Shown one piece after another: positions 32,268-42,225 of a DNA stretch of 64,000 bases (position 1 is its first letter; every line of letters starts with the position of its first letter). A model generated the notes under the pieces. It did not search any database, was not told where the DNA came from, and saw only the letters and a list, made by a program, of their open reading frames with translations. The DNA is taken from the NCBI RefSeq assembly GCF_965208895.1, contig NZ_OZ242363.1, positions 2,728,001 to 2,792,000 of the forward strand, given 5' to 3'. The position numbers and the translations under genes are program-made. The DNA comes from Poriferisodalis sp965208895. Its GTDB lineage: Bacteria > Actinomycetota > Acidimicrobiia > Acidimicrobiales > Poriferisodalaceae.

Positions 32268-33551
32268 GTGACCGAGCCGCCGACGAATGCCGACCTGTTC
32301 GAAGCTGCCCAGCGGGTGATTCCGGGAGGTGTCAATTCGCCGGTGCGGGCTTTCGGCTCGGTCGGCGGCGCACCGTATTTCGTTGCACGGGCCGAAGGGC
32401 CGTACGTCTTCGATGTCGAGGGTCGCCGGTACCTCGACTTCGTGCAGTCCTACGGGGCGATCATCCTGGGTCACGCCCACCCGGCCGTCACTGAGGCAGT
32501 GGCGAAGGCCGCTGCGGACGGCACCTCGTACGGCGCGCCGACGCAGCGAGAGGTGCTGCTTGCAGAGCTGATCGCCGAGGCCGCGCCCGGCGTCGAGCAG
32601 GTGCGGCTGACCAGCAGCGGAACCGAGGCCACCATGACCGCGGTGCGGCTGGCGCGGGGATTCACTGACCGGTCCCGCATCGTCAAGTTCGCCGGCTGCT
32701 ACCACGGTCACGCCGATGCACTGTTGGCCGCCGGCGGCAGTGGCGTCGCCACGCTCGGGTTGTCGGGCTCAGCCGGAGTCCCGCCGAGCGCAGTGGCCGA
32801 CACGGTGGTTGCGCCCTACAACGTCGTGCCCGAACTCGACGAGCAGACCGCGGCGGTCGTGGTCGAGCCAGTGGCAGCGAACATGGGCCTGGTGCCGCCC
32901 GTGCCCGGATTCCTGGAGGGCCTGCGTGCCGCCTGCGACGAAGCGGGCGCACTGCTGATCTTCGATGAGGTCATCACCGGCTTCCGCCTGGGCCGCGGCG
33001 GCGCGGCCGAGCGGTACGGGGTCACGCCCGATATTTCGTGCTTCGGCAAGGTCATCGGCGGCGGCCTGCCCATCGGTGCCCTCGGCGCCCGCACCGAGAT
33101 CATGCAAACGCTCGCCCCGACCGGTCCCGTGTACCAAGCCGGCACGCTGTCGGGGAACCCACTCGCCACTGCAGCAGGCCTCGCCGTGTTGGAACATCTG
33201 ACACCCGAGTTCTACAGCGAATTGGAAGCAACGGTCTCAGCAACTGCGGCACAGCTCGACACGACGCTCTCCGAAGCCGGCTATGAGGCATCGATTGTCC
33301 AGGAAGGCACGCTCCTCGGGCTGTACATGGGCCAACCTCCGATCGACGATGCAACGTGGTGCCCCAAGAACTACGACGATGCCCGCACCACCGACGAACA
33401 GGCCTACGCCCGCCTCCACACTCAGGCCCTGGCCCAAGGCATAGCGTTCGCCCCTGGCGCCTACGAGGCAATCTTCGTCACCCTCGCCGACGCGGCCGAC
33501 GTCATCGACGAAGCCATCCGCGCCATCGCCGCTACTGCTACTCCAATCTAG
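32268..33551 (+). CDS. hemL: Glutamate-1-semialdehyde 2,1-aminomutase
   Basis: PLP enzyme turning glutamate-1-semialdehyde into 5-aminolevulinate, the product of the hemA pathway. The 427-residue protein has AAQRVIPGGVNSPVRAF at the N-terminus, RLTSSGTEATMTAVRLARG, LLIFDEVITGFRLGRGGAA, and the PLP lysine in SCFGKVIGGGLPIGALG. Length is typical. GTG 32268 is chosen from the family N-terminus; an in-frame extension to 32127 overlaps hemD. It is the last hem gene and borders the accessory island starting at 33570. Confidence 0.95.
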   Translation: MTEPPTNADLFEAAQRVIPGGVNSPVRAFGSVGGAPYFVARAEGPYVFDVEGRRYLDFVQSYGAIILGHAHPAVTEAVAKAAADGTSYGAPTQREVLLAELIAEAAPGVEQVRLTSSGTEATMTAVRLARGFTDRSRIVKFAGCYHGHADALLAAGGSGVATLGLSGSAGVPPSAVADTVVAPYNVVPELDEQTAAVVVEPVAANMGLVPPVPGFLEGLRAACDEAGALLIFDEVITGFRLGRGGAAERYGVTPDISCFGKVIGGGLPIGALGARTEIMQTLAPTGPVYQAGTLSGNPLATAAGLAVLEHLTPEFYSELEATVSATAAQLDTTLSEAGYEASIVQEGTLLGLYMGQPPIDDATWCPKNYDDARTTDEQAYARLHTQALAQGIAFAPGAYEAIFVTLADAADVIDEAIRAIAATATPI

Positions 33552-33569
33552 GGTTGGGTTCGCAAGCAA

Positions 33570-36500
33570 ATGCACACATTCGAATCAGCTGCATCCAAGT
33601 TCGAGTCATTCATTCGGCAGAATTGGAAGCCTAGTCAAGCTAAGCAGGCAGAAGAATATCTGCGACACGTGATACACAATCTCGAAAAACTAATCATCGG
33701 AAGTGTAGTTGGTAGCCTCTTTCGGGACCTAAAGCAAGACCTCACGCCCGCTGAGTATGATTCATTGCCTTCACTTGGCCGTCAAGTGTTGCAAGGAAGA
33801 TCGATACATTTCCGCAGCGATGACCAGCGAAGACAACAACTAGAAGTAGAGCAGCAGGAACGGAACCGACAGGAAGCGATCAGACGCCGCGAAACAGAGG
33901 AGCAGGAACGGCTGCGGCAACAGCGACGCCAGCGAGAGCTCGAGGATGCAGCAGCACGGCTGGCCCACGACCAACTGCGGGAACAGCGACGCCAGCAAAA
34001 AGTCGATGATGCGAATAGGCAATTGAACGAGGTTCATCGCCTACAGAGCCATCTTGCGGAGTCGCGGGGCAAACTCACTACACATTTCAAATCGTTCGCT
34101 GACAAAGTCGCCCGGCGGCTCGGTGATGATTACGTGGATTTCGATCACCATGCATCTCAGCGGTGGCGCTCCCTGACTGAGATTACCCACAACTACAACG
34201 TGGCACGAGTCGCATTCGTCCGTCAATGGGTCAGCGAATGTGCTGGTATGCCATTGGATGCGGAGCAAGCGACGGCCGTCGGTACTGTCAATAGCAATGT
34301 GCTGGTCACTGCGCGCGCGGGTTCAGGTAAGACGCGAGTCTTGACCGCTCGCGCCTTGTTCTTGCACAAGCACTGCGGAGTGCCAGTACATCAGATCATG
34401 TTGTTGGCGTTTAATAGGCGCGCGGCATCGGAGATGGAGAGTCGTTTACGGGAGTGGCTTGGCGATGACATTCCGCATGTGATGACGTTCCATGCTCTTG
34501 CGAACAGGCTGGTACACCCGCGGGAGAAACTGTTGTTTGATGACAAAGATGAAGGCAAGCAGCATTTGAGCGAGGTGACTCAGCAGGTCATCGACGGACA
34601 CGTGAGAAATCCCGACTTTGCGGATCGAATCCGAGACTTGATGCTTGAACACTTTAGCGCGGATTGGTCTCGAATCGCGACTGGCGGCTATCATCTGTCT
34701 AGCAACGAATTTCTCGATCATCGGTACTCTCTTCAGCATGAGACGCTTAGGGGCGATCGGGTTAGCAGTTTTGGCCAGAAGGTCATAGCGAACCTGTTGA
34801 CCGAGCATGACGTGCTGTATTGGTTCAAGCGAACAATTCGCTGGGGAGGCCGTCGGTTACAAGCCGATTTCTCTGTTCCACGCGGCGCACAGCCGAATCT
34901 GTACGTTAGGTTCGCCGATTCGGCGGACAGCGACGACGGTGCTGCTTGGAAGAGGCTCGCCGATGCGGTCGAGGCCGGCAAGTTCAAGGGTGCGCTGCTG
35001 GAGTACGGCCCCAGCGAGCTGCAAAGGCTGGGCAAAGAGGGATTCGCCCAGCGTTTGTGCGCTGATCTGCGAGAGCACGGCCTGAAGCCCCGACGCCTCG
35101 CCGCAGACGAGCTCTGGAAAGCAGTACGCGATCGCGCGGTCGACAGCTTCACTCAGGCCATGGTCAATTTCGTTGGGCGGTGCCGGCAGCGTGCATGGTC
35201 CCTTGAGGAACTAGATCAGCATGCCATTCAGCGCAAGATGAACGAGGACGCATCGGACTACGAACTCGAATTCTACCGTATCGGACGGTACGTGTATAGA
35301 GCTTACTTGGCACGACTGGATCGTGACGAGTTGGAAGACTTCAACGGACTCATGCTGCAAGCCGCCGAAAGGGTTAAGGGCGGCACGACCTGGTTTGGAC
35401 GCAAAGAAAATACGGGCGACATCAGGGACATCGACTACCTGCATATCGACGAGTACCAAGACTTTTCGCGATCATTCTACGAACTCACGTCTACCATGCG
35501 CCAGGCAAATCCCGACATGACGGTCTTCGCGGTCGGAGACGATTGGCAGGCGATCAACGGCTTCGCAGGATCTGATCTCGCGTACTTCCACAATTTCGAC
35601 GAGCATTTTCCCAATGCTCAGCACTTGTCGATCACGCAGAATTATCGCTCACAGAAGAAGATCGTCAACGCCTCGAACGCTCTATTGGCCGACGATGACG
35701 AACTCGCCGAAGCTGTCAACAAATATGATGGACTGGTGGAAGTTTGCAACTTGGACAAGTTTGACCCAACGCCGTTGGAACGTGAAGCTTTGCGTGAGCG
35801 TAAACGCAGTAGCAGTTCGGGAGCTGACGAGCACGAGATTGCCGTAGCGAGAATTGCACAGTGGCTTGCCCAAGAAGGTGAAGTTGCGCTGCTGAATCGG
35901 ACCCGAGACCTCGATGCGCTCCCCGGCCGGACACCGAAAGCAGCCCAGGTGGCGCTCCGAGAGTCCATGCTCGAGGAGCTGCGCGATCACGTTACCGTGG
36001 ACACGGCCCACAGCTACAAGGGACTCGAATGCGATTCAGTGGTTATCCTGGATGCAGTCGCGAATCACTATCCCCTCATCCACCCACATTGGATATTCGG
36101 CCAAGTATTCGGTGACACGCTGGCATCCATCGAAGCTGCCGAATTGCGGCTCTTCTACGTGGCAATCAGCCGAGCAAGAGAGCGGCTGATCATCTGCACA
36201 CAGCACGCTAAGCGTAGCCCTTTCCTCGACATGGTCCAAGAGGCGTGCAGCTTCCCGACACTCGATGTCGCCGCGCTGGAACCCATAGCGCGCGAAGCGT
36301 CAGACCGTCGTGAAGTACGAGTCTTCGACTCGTTTGCCGTGAAAGACCAACTTAATCACGACGGTTTCAATTTCGTCTACCACGCTGACTGGAGCCGATG
36401 CTATTGGTCGCGCGTGATGCCAAAGGAAGAAGTCAACAAGGACTGGATCACCAAGGCGCCATGGAACAACGGCTCCGTGCGCGTCGAAGTGTATGATGAC

Positions 36501-36572
36501 AAGGACAACCTCGTCTCGTCATTCGATGACAACGACAATGCTGCCAATCTGGCGCATGCAGACCCCTTCTGA
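33570..36572 (+). CDS. UvrD/Rep-family superfamily-1 DNA helicase, 1000 residues
   Basis: An ATP-dependent 3'-5' helicase. Residues about 85-150 are a highly charged Glu/Arg/Gln coiled coil. The Q-motif LDAEQATAVG (229-238) and Walker A TARAGSGKTRV (about 248) follow; then LLAFNRRAASEMESRL (Ia), the Walker B HIDEYQDFSRSFYEL (about 626), VGDDWQAINGFAGSD (III), SITQNYRSQKKIV (IV), HSYKGLECDSVVILD (V) and FYVAISRARERLI (VI). A further 120 residues follow with no known domain. Base composition is visibly less G+C-rich than the hem genes, so it looks acquired. The role may be DNA repair or defence. Confidence 0.9.
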   Translation: MHTFESAASKFESFIRQNWKPSQAKQAEEYLRHVIHNLEKLIIGSVVGSLFRDLKQDLTPAEYDSLPSLGRQVLQGRSIHFRSDDQRRQQLEVEQQERNRQEAIRRRETEEQERLRQQRRQRELEDAAARLAHDQLREQRRQQKVDDANRQLNEVHRLQSHLAESRGKLTTHFKSFADKVARRLGDDYVDFDHHASQRWRSLTEITHNYNVARVAFVRQWVSECAGMPLDAEQATAVGTVNSNVLVTARAGSGKTRVLTARALFLHKHCGVPVHQIMLLAFNRRAASEMESRLREWLGDDIPHVMTFHALANRLVHPREKLLFDDKDEGKQHLSEVTQQVIDGHVRNPDFADRIRDLMLEHFSADWSRIATGGYHLSSNEFLDHRYSLQHETLRGDRVSSFGQKVIANLLTEHDVLYWFKRTIRWGGRRLQADFSVPRGAQPNLYVRFADSADSDDGAAWKRLADAVEAGKFKGALLEYGPSELQRLGKEGFAQRLCADLREHGLKPRRLAADELWKAVRDRAVDSFTQAMVNFVGRCRQRAWSLEELDQHAIQRKMNEDASDYELEFYRIGRYVYRAYLARLDRDELEDFNGLMLQAAERVKGGTTWFGRKENTGDIRDIDYLHIDEYQDFSRSFYELTSTMRQANPDMTVFAVGDDWQAINGFAGSDLAYFHNFDEHFPNAQHLSITQNYRSQKKIVNASNALLADDDELAEAVNKYDGLVEVCNLDKFDPTPLEREALRERKRSSSSGADEHEIAVARIAQWLAQEGEVALLNRTRDLDALPGRTPKAAQVALRESMLEELRDHVTVDTAHSYKGLECDSVVILDAVANHYPLIHPHWIFGQVFGDTLASIEAAELRLFYVAISRARERLIICTQHAKRSPFLDMVQEACSFPTLDVAALEPIAREASDRREVRVFDSFAVKDQLNHDGFNFVYHADWSRCYWSRVMPKEEVNKDWITKAPWNNGSVRVEVYDDKDNLVSSFDDNDNAANLAHADPF

Positions 36573-36612
36573 CCCGCCGTTAACGTTGCAGCCGACGATA
36601 TCTATACTCAAT

Positions 36613-37797
36613 TCACCCGCGACCACCAATAGAACTTGCTCCCTCTTCCCAGACGCGGCGGGCAAAGTGGTCTGCGGGGATGATGTCGATGCCATCGTGA
36701 GTGCGGCGTGGCCGGTCTTCGAGACAAACCACCACTCGGGCCGCTAGCTCAGGATGCTCCTCGGCCAGCGTGCGCAGCCCTCGTAGATGGCGTGTCGTGA
36801 CAGTGGCGGTGGCCTTGGCTTCGACGGCGATGCGCATGTCGCCCACGATGAAGTCCACCTCGATTCCGCTGGGCAGCCGCCAGTAGCTGAGGTCCTCGCC
36901 GGTCTCGTGATACGCCGTCATCGCGCACAGCTCGTGGAAGACCCAGTTCTCGAACGCCTTGCCGTACGCGTCTGAGCCCCGCTCGACGGTGCCGCGACGG
37001 GCGAGGCGGTTCACCACGCCCACATCCTCGAAATACAGCTTGGGCGCCCCGGCCAGACGGCGCTTTGCCCGCCGCCGCCAGCGCGGCAGCCAGCGGGCCA
37101 GCAACGTGTCGGTGAGGATGCCGAAGTGCGCCTTCGCTGTCGGCCCCGAGACGCCGCATTCGCGGGCGATGTTCGCGAAATTGACGGGGTCGCCGTCGCT
37201 GAGGGCGGCAGCGTCGAGGAAATCGGAGAACGCCGGCAGACTGCGCACGAGGCCCTCTGCGGCGATCTCCTGCCGCAGATAGTCGCCGATGTAGGCATCC
37301 AGCAGGCGGTGGGGCCGTTCCGATTCGTACATGCGCGGCAGATACCCGTGGTTGAGCATCCGGTCGAGGCTGAACGCGTCGCCGAGTTCGCCGGAGGTGA
37401 GGCCGCGGAGCTCATAGCGCAGTGCTCGTCCGCCGAGCAGGTTCGCCGCACCGTGACGGACTCTTCGTGCACTCGACCCGCAGAGCGCGAAATGCAACCC
37501 GTGACGTTCGATGAGCCAATGCACTTCGTCGAGCAGCGCGGGCACCTTCTGGACTTCGTCGATGACAACCTGGCGGGTCGGGTCCGGGCCGTGAGGGCCA
37601 GCCGCTTCCAGTTCCTGTCGCAGCCGCTCAGGTCGGGTTGCGTAGCGCCGAAAGTCGTCGGCTTTGAGCAGATCCACCCACACGCCGTCGGGGTACTGCT
37701 GGCGCAGCAAGGTGCTCTTGCCCGCCTGCCGAGGTCCCCACAGAAAAAACGTCTCCGTGCCTGACGGCGGCAGTGTCAATCTGCGCTTAAACATCAA
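36613..37797 (-). CDS. DUF4143 ATPase (AAA_14 plus nuclease-like C-terminus)
   Basis: A 394-residue ATPase. Walker A is LWGPRQAGKSTLLRQQ (about residues 19-34), Walker B is QVVIDEVQKVPALLDEVHW, and ALCGSSARRVR is sensor-1-like. The DUF4143 region has LGGRALRYELRGLTSGEL and LLDAYIGDYLRQEI, and near the end SGIEVDFIVGDMRIAVEAKA, a PD-(D/E)xK-like D-x-EAKA pattern. Such proteins are common in genomic islands and have no settled function. It sits between two helicase genes. A palindrome (37799-37822) lies directly upstream of the start. Confidence 0.85.
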   Translation of the reverse strand: MMFKRRLTLPPSGTETFFLWGPRQAGKSTLLRQQYPDGVWVDLLKADDFRRYATRPERLRQELEAAGPHGPDPTRQVVIDEVQKVPALLDEVHWLIERHGLHFALCGSSARRVRHGAANLLGGRALRYELRGLTSGELGDAFSLDRMLNHGYLPRMYESERPHRLLDAYIGDYLRQEIAAEGLVRSLPAFSDFLDAAALSDGDPVNFANIARECGVSGPTAKAHFGILTDTLLARWLPRWRRRAKRRLAGAPKLYFEDVGVVNRLARRGTVERGSDAYGKAFENWVFHELCAMTAYHETGEDLSYWRLPSGIEVDFIVGDMRIAVEAKATATVTTRHLRGLRTLAEEHPELAARVVVCLEDRPRRTHDGIDIIPADHFARRVWEEGASSIGGRG

Positions 37798-37798
37798 C

Positions 37799-37822
37799 TT
37801 TAGATTATCATGACTATCTAAA
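37799..37822. promoter_or_regulatory. Palindromic operator candidate between the DUF4143 ATPase and the RelE-helicase
   Basis: TTTAGAT (37799-37805) and ATCTAAA (37816-37822) are perfect inverted arms 10 bases apart, in an A+T-rich pocket. They sit 2 bases upstream of the ATPase ATG (minus strand) and just upstream of the helicase gene (plus strand), so a bound protein could control both. Confidence 0.5.
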
Positions 37823-37829
37823 TCATGGG

Positions 37830-40322
37830 TTGTCGTTTGGCATCACGGCATGTATGCATGCCGGACCCCATGCGGTGAGATATCACCTAGATCTTGAATC
37901 TGCGCGACTGATTCACATAGCGTCGCCGGCCGTGGCCCCGACTGCTGACACCGGCTCGCCGAGCGTGCGTTACTCGCCGGGATTCCGCGATTCAGTCCTT
38001 TGCCTCACCAAGGACGAGCAGCATCGGGTGAATCATGCGGTGATGCGGTACCTCGAAGACCCGTGGTTGCCGGGGCTGAGGCTCAAGAAGCTACGCGGCA
38101 AGAGTCCGGCCGGTCAGCTGTGGTCGATGCGCGCATCTGAGGAGCTCCGCATCCTGCTGAGGCGCAACGGTTCGGCTGCCGATCTCGTACATGCCGGTCA
38201 CCATGACGCGGTCTTACTCAAGGCCGCGCTCATTGAACCGATGGAAGCCGCGCCGCGCGTGCCGGAACCCGAAGATTCAACGGTTGCCTCCGATCAAGAT
38301 GTGAAGCCGGTGCCCACAAAGCACCATGACAGGCCACCTGCCTTGCAGGAGCCGGATCTTCCGGCGATACCGCCCGGGGCAACCCAGCAACCTCTGCTGT
38401 GGATGTGGTCTGTCGACAATCTGCGTGGGTATCTCGATGTACGTCGCGGTGCCTCAGCTGCCAGGAATCAGGACGACCAGTTCCCCCCTGTCTCAGCGGC
38501 GCAGGCAGCAGTGCTTGTCGGCGTGACGGAAGATGACGCCGAGGACAAGTTGCTTGACGGTTGGCCAGGGGATGCCAATGCTCCCGCGCGCGCACAGCTG
38601 CTCGACGTGCTTGTCGATTTGTCCGAGATGACCCCCGAAGATTGGCGCGAGGCGCAGCTGACCGCCGATGAGACGGCTGCGGTTGAACGGTTTGCCAGAG
38701 ACATCACCGAGAAGGGGGCGGCTGCGGCGCTGTCAGTCGAACTTGACGCTGAGGAATTGCGGCAGCTCGCGTCGGCACCTATCGAAGACTGGATGCTCTT
38801 CCTGCACCCAGACCAGCGCGAGATCGTCGAGCGCAGCTTCGCCGGCCCGGCACGCGTCAGCGGCTCGGCCGGCACAGGGAAGACCACGGTGGCGCTGCAT
38901 CGGGCAGCGTGGATTGCCAGGCACCGACCCGAGGCCGACATGTTCGGCTCCGAACCGCTGCCGATCCTGTTCACCACCTATGTGAAGAGCTTGGTGCCCG
39001 TTCTCGAGACGCTCTATGAGCGACTGCCTGGCTCCACACGCGACGCCGTCCGATTCACCAACATCGACCTGCTTGCGGCTCAGATGTGCGAAGAAGCTGG
39101 TGACTTGCGCGACTGGAACAGAGTGCAGAACGAGAACACGTTTAGGCTCGCCAAGAGGGAGATCGTAAGGCCGGGCACGCCTCTGCACGAATTGGGCTGC
39201 TCTGACGGCTACCTGCAAGAGGAAATCCGGCGGGTCATCATCGGGCGCGGCATCGACGATCTCGACAGCTACCTGGGCATCGACCGGATAGGTCGCGAAA
39301 TGCCCTTCCGGCCGGCCGTGCGGGAACAGGTCTGGGAACTTCGCGTGGCGTGGCGCGACCTCATGGACGCGAAGGGACTGGAGCACTTCGAAGACCGAAT
39401 GCGACGCGCTCGCGACTACGCCCGCGCGCTGCCAGAACCGCGCTATTGCACTGTCATCGTCGACGAGGCGCAGGACCTCACGCAGACCGGCCTCGAATTG
39501 ATATGCGCACTTGTCGCTCGTCGGATTCCGACAACGCAGGGATTGCCCCGCCACGAGTTGGGAGCGGACTCTGTGCTGATTGCCGGCGACGTTGCGCAGC
39601 GCGTCTACCCGGGCGGCTACACGCTGCTGGCTGCCGGAGTTGACGTACGCGGTCGCAGCCACAATCTCGGACGCAACTACCGCAACACGCGCAAGATCAT
39701 CGAGGCAGCAATCGCGTGTGCAGGCAGCTTTGCTGTCGCTGACCTCGAGGCTGAGCAGGGAAGGGACTTGTCCCCGCGCCGCAGCGACGCCGCCCGCGAG
39801 ACGGAAACCGACGGCGTGCCACCCCGGCTGGTAATCACCGCCGACAAGTCGGCCGAGCGGCGCTGGGTTGCTGCCGAGATCGCCCGACTGAGGGAGGCCA
39901 ACCCGGAGGATCTCGCCCTGAGCGATTTCGGTGTGTTCGCCGCCAGAAACGAAGACGTCGACGCTGCCGTCAGTGTGTTGTCTGGTTCGCGCCTACTGAC
40001 CCAGAATCTGAAGGATTCGGCGCTCGGCAATGGCGACGCCAAAGATGGCGGCGTCAAGGTAGGAACGCTCGACCGGGCGAAGGGTCTTGAGTTCAAGGTG
40101 GTCTTCCTGCTCGGTGTGTCCCACGGCGCGTGGCCATTCACAGCAAAAGGGGTCTCGAGTCCCGCTGAACGGGCCGATGCAGAAGCACTGGCTGCCTCCA
40201 AGCTGTTCGTGGGCATGACTCGGGCCCGTGATGCGCTCTACGTCCTATGCAGCGAGAAGCCACACTCGCTCATCGACGCCGGTCGTGATCACTTCGAGAC
40301 GATCCGCATCCCCGCCGCTTGA
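37830..40322 (+). CDS. Superfamily-1 helicase with N-terminal RelE/ParE-like domain
   Basis: An 830-residue protein; TTG 37830 and ATG 37854 are possible starts. Residues about 46-135 resemble a RelE/ParE toxin: VRYSPGFRDSVLCLTKDEQH, then GLRLKKLRGKSPAGQLWSMR and LRILLRRN with a final HHDAVLLKA, the pattern of a RelE-fold sheet. A linker follows. The helicase core has Walker A SGSAGTGKTTVALHR (about 346), Walker B VIVDEAQDLTQTGLEL (about 545), LGRNYRNTRKIIEAA (IV), TLDRAKGLEFKVVFLL (V) and VGMTRARDALYVL (VI). It could be a defence or repair protein in which the toxin-like domain recognises RNA or regulates the motor. Confidence 0.85.
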   Translation: MSFGITACMHAGPHAVRYHLDLESARLIHIASPAVAPTADTGSPSVRYSPGFRDSVLCLTKDEQHRVNHAVMRYLEDPWLPGLRLKKLRGKSPAGQLWSMRASEELRILLRRNGSAADLVHAGHHDAVLLKAALIEPMEAAPRVPEPEDSTVASDQDVKPVPTKHHDRPPALQEPDLPAIPPGATQQPLLWMWSVDNLRGYLDVRRGASAARNQDDQFPPVSAAQAAVLVGVTEDDAEDKLLDGWPGDANAPARAQLLDVLVDLSEMTPEDWREAQLTADETAAVERFARDITEKGAAAALSVELDAEELRQLASAPIEDWMLFLHPDQREIVERSFAGPARVSGSAGTGKTTVALHRAAWIARHRPEADMFGSEPLPILFTTYVKSLVPVLETLYERLPGSTRDAVRFTNIDLLAAQMCEEAGDLRDWNRVQNENTFRLAKREIVRPGTPLHELGCSDGYLQEEIRRVIIGRGIDDLDSYLGIDRIGREMPFRPAVREQVWELRVAWRDLMDAKGLEHFEDRMRRARDYARALPEPRYCTVIVDEAQDLTQTGLELICALVARRIPTTQGLPRHELGADSVLIAGDVAQRVYPGGYTLLAAGVDVRGRSHNLGRNYRNTRKIIEAAIACAGSFAVADLEAEQGRDLSPRRSDAARETETDGVPPRLVITADKSAERRWVAAEIARLREANPEDLALSDFGVFAARNEDVDAAVSVLSGSRLLTQNLKDSALGNGDAKDGGVKVGTLDRAKGLEFKVVFLLGVSHGAWPFTAKGVSSPAERADAEALAASKLFVGMTRARDALYVLCSEKPHSLIDAGRDHFETIRIPAA

Positions 40323-40790
40323 CGGTCTCCGCCGTCGGCTACGGCGCCGCGATCGACCTGCTCGTCGCTCACAGCGTCCGCCGTTTCGAGCGCCTAATCG
40401 ACGAGCGGGCAGACACTCGCGGCACTGCCTTGCGCTACGAGCCAGGCGTCGGTCCGAGCGCCGCTGCCACCCTGCTGTGCGGGGTCGGCGACCCGACCCG
40501 CTTCAGCCGCGAGACCCGAGTTGGCGCGCTGGTGCCGCCGCCGGCGCCGTCGCGCTCTCATCAGGCGAAGGCGTCGGCAACCCGACCAGGCACCGGCTCG
40601 ATTTCACAGCCAACCGGCACATCAACTCAGTGCTGCACATCACGTCGGCCGCAAAGCAGCGCACCGGGTACCATGCCGGAGCCTATCTCGCCCGAATAGC
40701 CACCGAAGGCAAGACCAGAAGCGAAGCCAGACGAGCCCACAACCGCCAGCCGCGTCATCCGCCGAATGCGGCGCAACGAAACTGCCCGAA
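40323..40790 (+). pseudogene. Degenerate C-terminal remnant of an IS110-family transposase
   Basis: One frame reads RRFERLIDERADTRGTALRY then EPGVGPSAAATLLCGVGDPT, and a second frame continues VALSSGEGVGNPTRHRLDF and GKTRSEARRAHNRQ. Together they follow the C-terminal Tnp domain of IS110 transposases (GVGP, then S-S-G, then EGKTRREA), but the frame shifts near 40530 and no N-terminal part exists. The stretch 40791-40922 holds only the promoter region of the next gene, with no further structure recognised. Confidence 0.65.
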
Positions 40791-40922
40791 ACCAGTCCCT
40801 CACGCTCGCCGCTTGACAAGGCCGCGTCCGACAGAGCCAAGTCGGGTCCGGCTCGTCTCGCGTTTTAGCCTACAAATAGGTGCTACGCTGCCAAGAATTG
40901 GGTTAATACATGGAGGTCGGTA

Positions 40923-42191
40923 GTGGTGCAGACTGGTAATTTCGGAGTTCGTCGCGTCAAGAGACATTCCTATACGGTCGCTGTCGTCTTGATCGTCTGC
41001 TGTGTTCTCCTCGCTGGCAGTCTAGGGAGCCATACCGCAGTATCTGCCCTAAGCGAAGGTGATCAGTCGCCGGATGATTTATCTGGAGATGACGCAGCCG
41101 TCGTCGCGACGACGCACACTGCATACAAGATTACGTTTGACAGTAATGGTCGATTTGATCAAGCTCTCGAGATTGCGGCTGTCATGCCGGCAGGCGCATT
41201 TGTTGATGGACATCAAATCGACATATCTCAGCGATTGGCCAACGCCGTTACTGACCCAATACTTGAAGGAAACCCTCAGTGGTTTATGCAATTGGAGACC
41301 ATTCCCAAGATCGGAAAGAATGTCGAGCTATCTGGCTCAGCAGTGATTCGATACGAGAACGCAGCGCCGGGTTCGAGTTCGGCGGCAATTGACGCCGTTC
41401 GTGTCATCGAGCAAGGCAACAAAGATACGATTGAGCTTCCTAATGGTATCGAGGTAAGTGGATGCAAGTTCGTGAGCCGGAGTTCTGCTGGGAGGCAGGT
41501 GACAACGGCATTTGTTGAGATTGCATACGACCCGGATACCTGTAGACGTGTCGTCGAATTGGGCATCGTATCGCATGCTGCGCCTGCTTCAACAGCGACA
41601 GACGATACCGATGATGGTGACGCCGCAGCTGTCATATCCAATCCGAAGCCCGGTGACTCTGGTCTGCCGGAGAATTCTGCGACTCCTGATGCAACCGATC
41701 TTGACAATGATGGAGTCGGGAAGAACGATTTCAGGCTAGAGATTCCAGACTATCGAGCCAAGACCCGCTCCCAAGTTCTAGAACTTGCCTACGGGCTCTT
41801 GCCCGCCACATCAGAGGTCCATGCTCAAGTCGAGGTATGGAATCAACAACCGCAATATTCACCAAGCAAATCGAGGTCGTGGGACGATTGGTTGTCTGCA
41901 ACAGGATGGCGTCGTGACAGTCGCTACACATGGAGTGACCGGAATTCCGACTACATATACGTAGGTGAAACGTCCGGCTACTCGAATCGGTATTTTGCCA
42001 ATCTAGTTTGCACTGGCGCGTTACCGATCCCGCGTTCACCCGGCACCACATTTGCTCGCCACACTGTGCAGACGATAGGGTACGCTAATCTGACAGTAGA
42101 AAACTATGTCCTGAACTACAAGTATGGTGGATGCTCATATCTGCTACGTACGAGTCAGACGAACAACTTTTGGTGGATAAACCGAAACTGA
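40923..42191 (+). CDS. Secreted protein of unknown function with signal peptide
   Basis: A 422-residue protein with a clear Sec signal: VRRVKRHSYTV, then AVVLIVCCVLLAGSLGS, then an acidic mature start. The first domain (about residues 60-215) is strand-rich with one Cys pair; a linker has the Ca2+-site-like pattern DLDNDGVGKND; the C-terminal domain has aromatic and Cys residues (WDDWLSATGWRRDSRYTW). No family is recognised. GTG 40923 follows a GGAGG-like site. The gene is low in G+C compared with its surroundings and precedes a subtilase gene by 34 bases, so it may be the protease's substrate or partner. Confidence 0.7.
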   Translation: MVQTGNFGVRRVKRHSYTVAVVLIVCCVLLAGSLGSHTAVSALSEGDQSPDDLSGDDAAVVATTHTAYKITFDSNGRFDQALEIAAVMPAGAFVDGHQIDISQRLANAVTDPILEGNPQWFMQLETIPKIGKNVELSGSAVIRYENAAPGSSSAAIDAVRVIEQGNKDTIELPNGIEVSGCKFVSRSSAGRQVTTAFVEIAYDPDTCRRVVELGIVSHAAPASTATDDTDDGDAAAVISNPKPGDSGLPENSATPDATDLDNDGVGKNDFRLEIPDYRAKTRSQVLELAYGLLPATSEVHAQVEVWNQQPQYSPSKSRSWDDWLSATGWRRDSRYTWSDRNSDYIYVGETSGYSNRYFANLVCTGALPIPRSPGTTFARHTVQTIGYANLTVENYVLNYKYGGCSYLLRTSQTNNFWWINRN

Positions 42192-42225
42192 CAGCTGCCA
42201 CACAATATTCTGATCCACGAACTCG

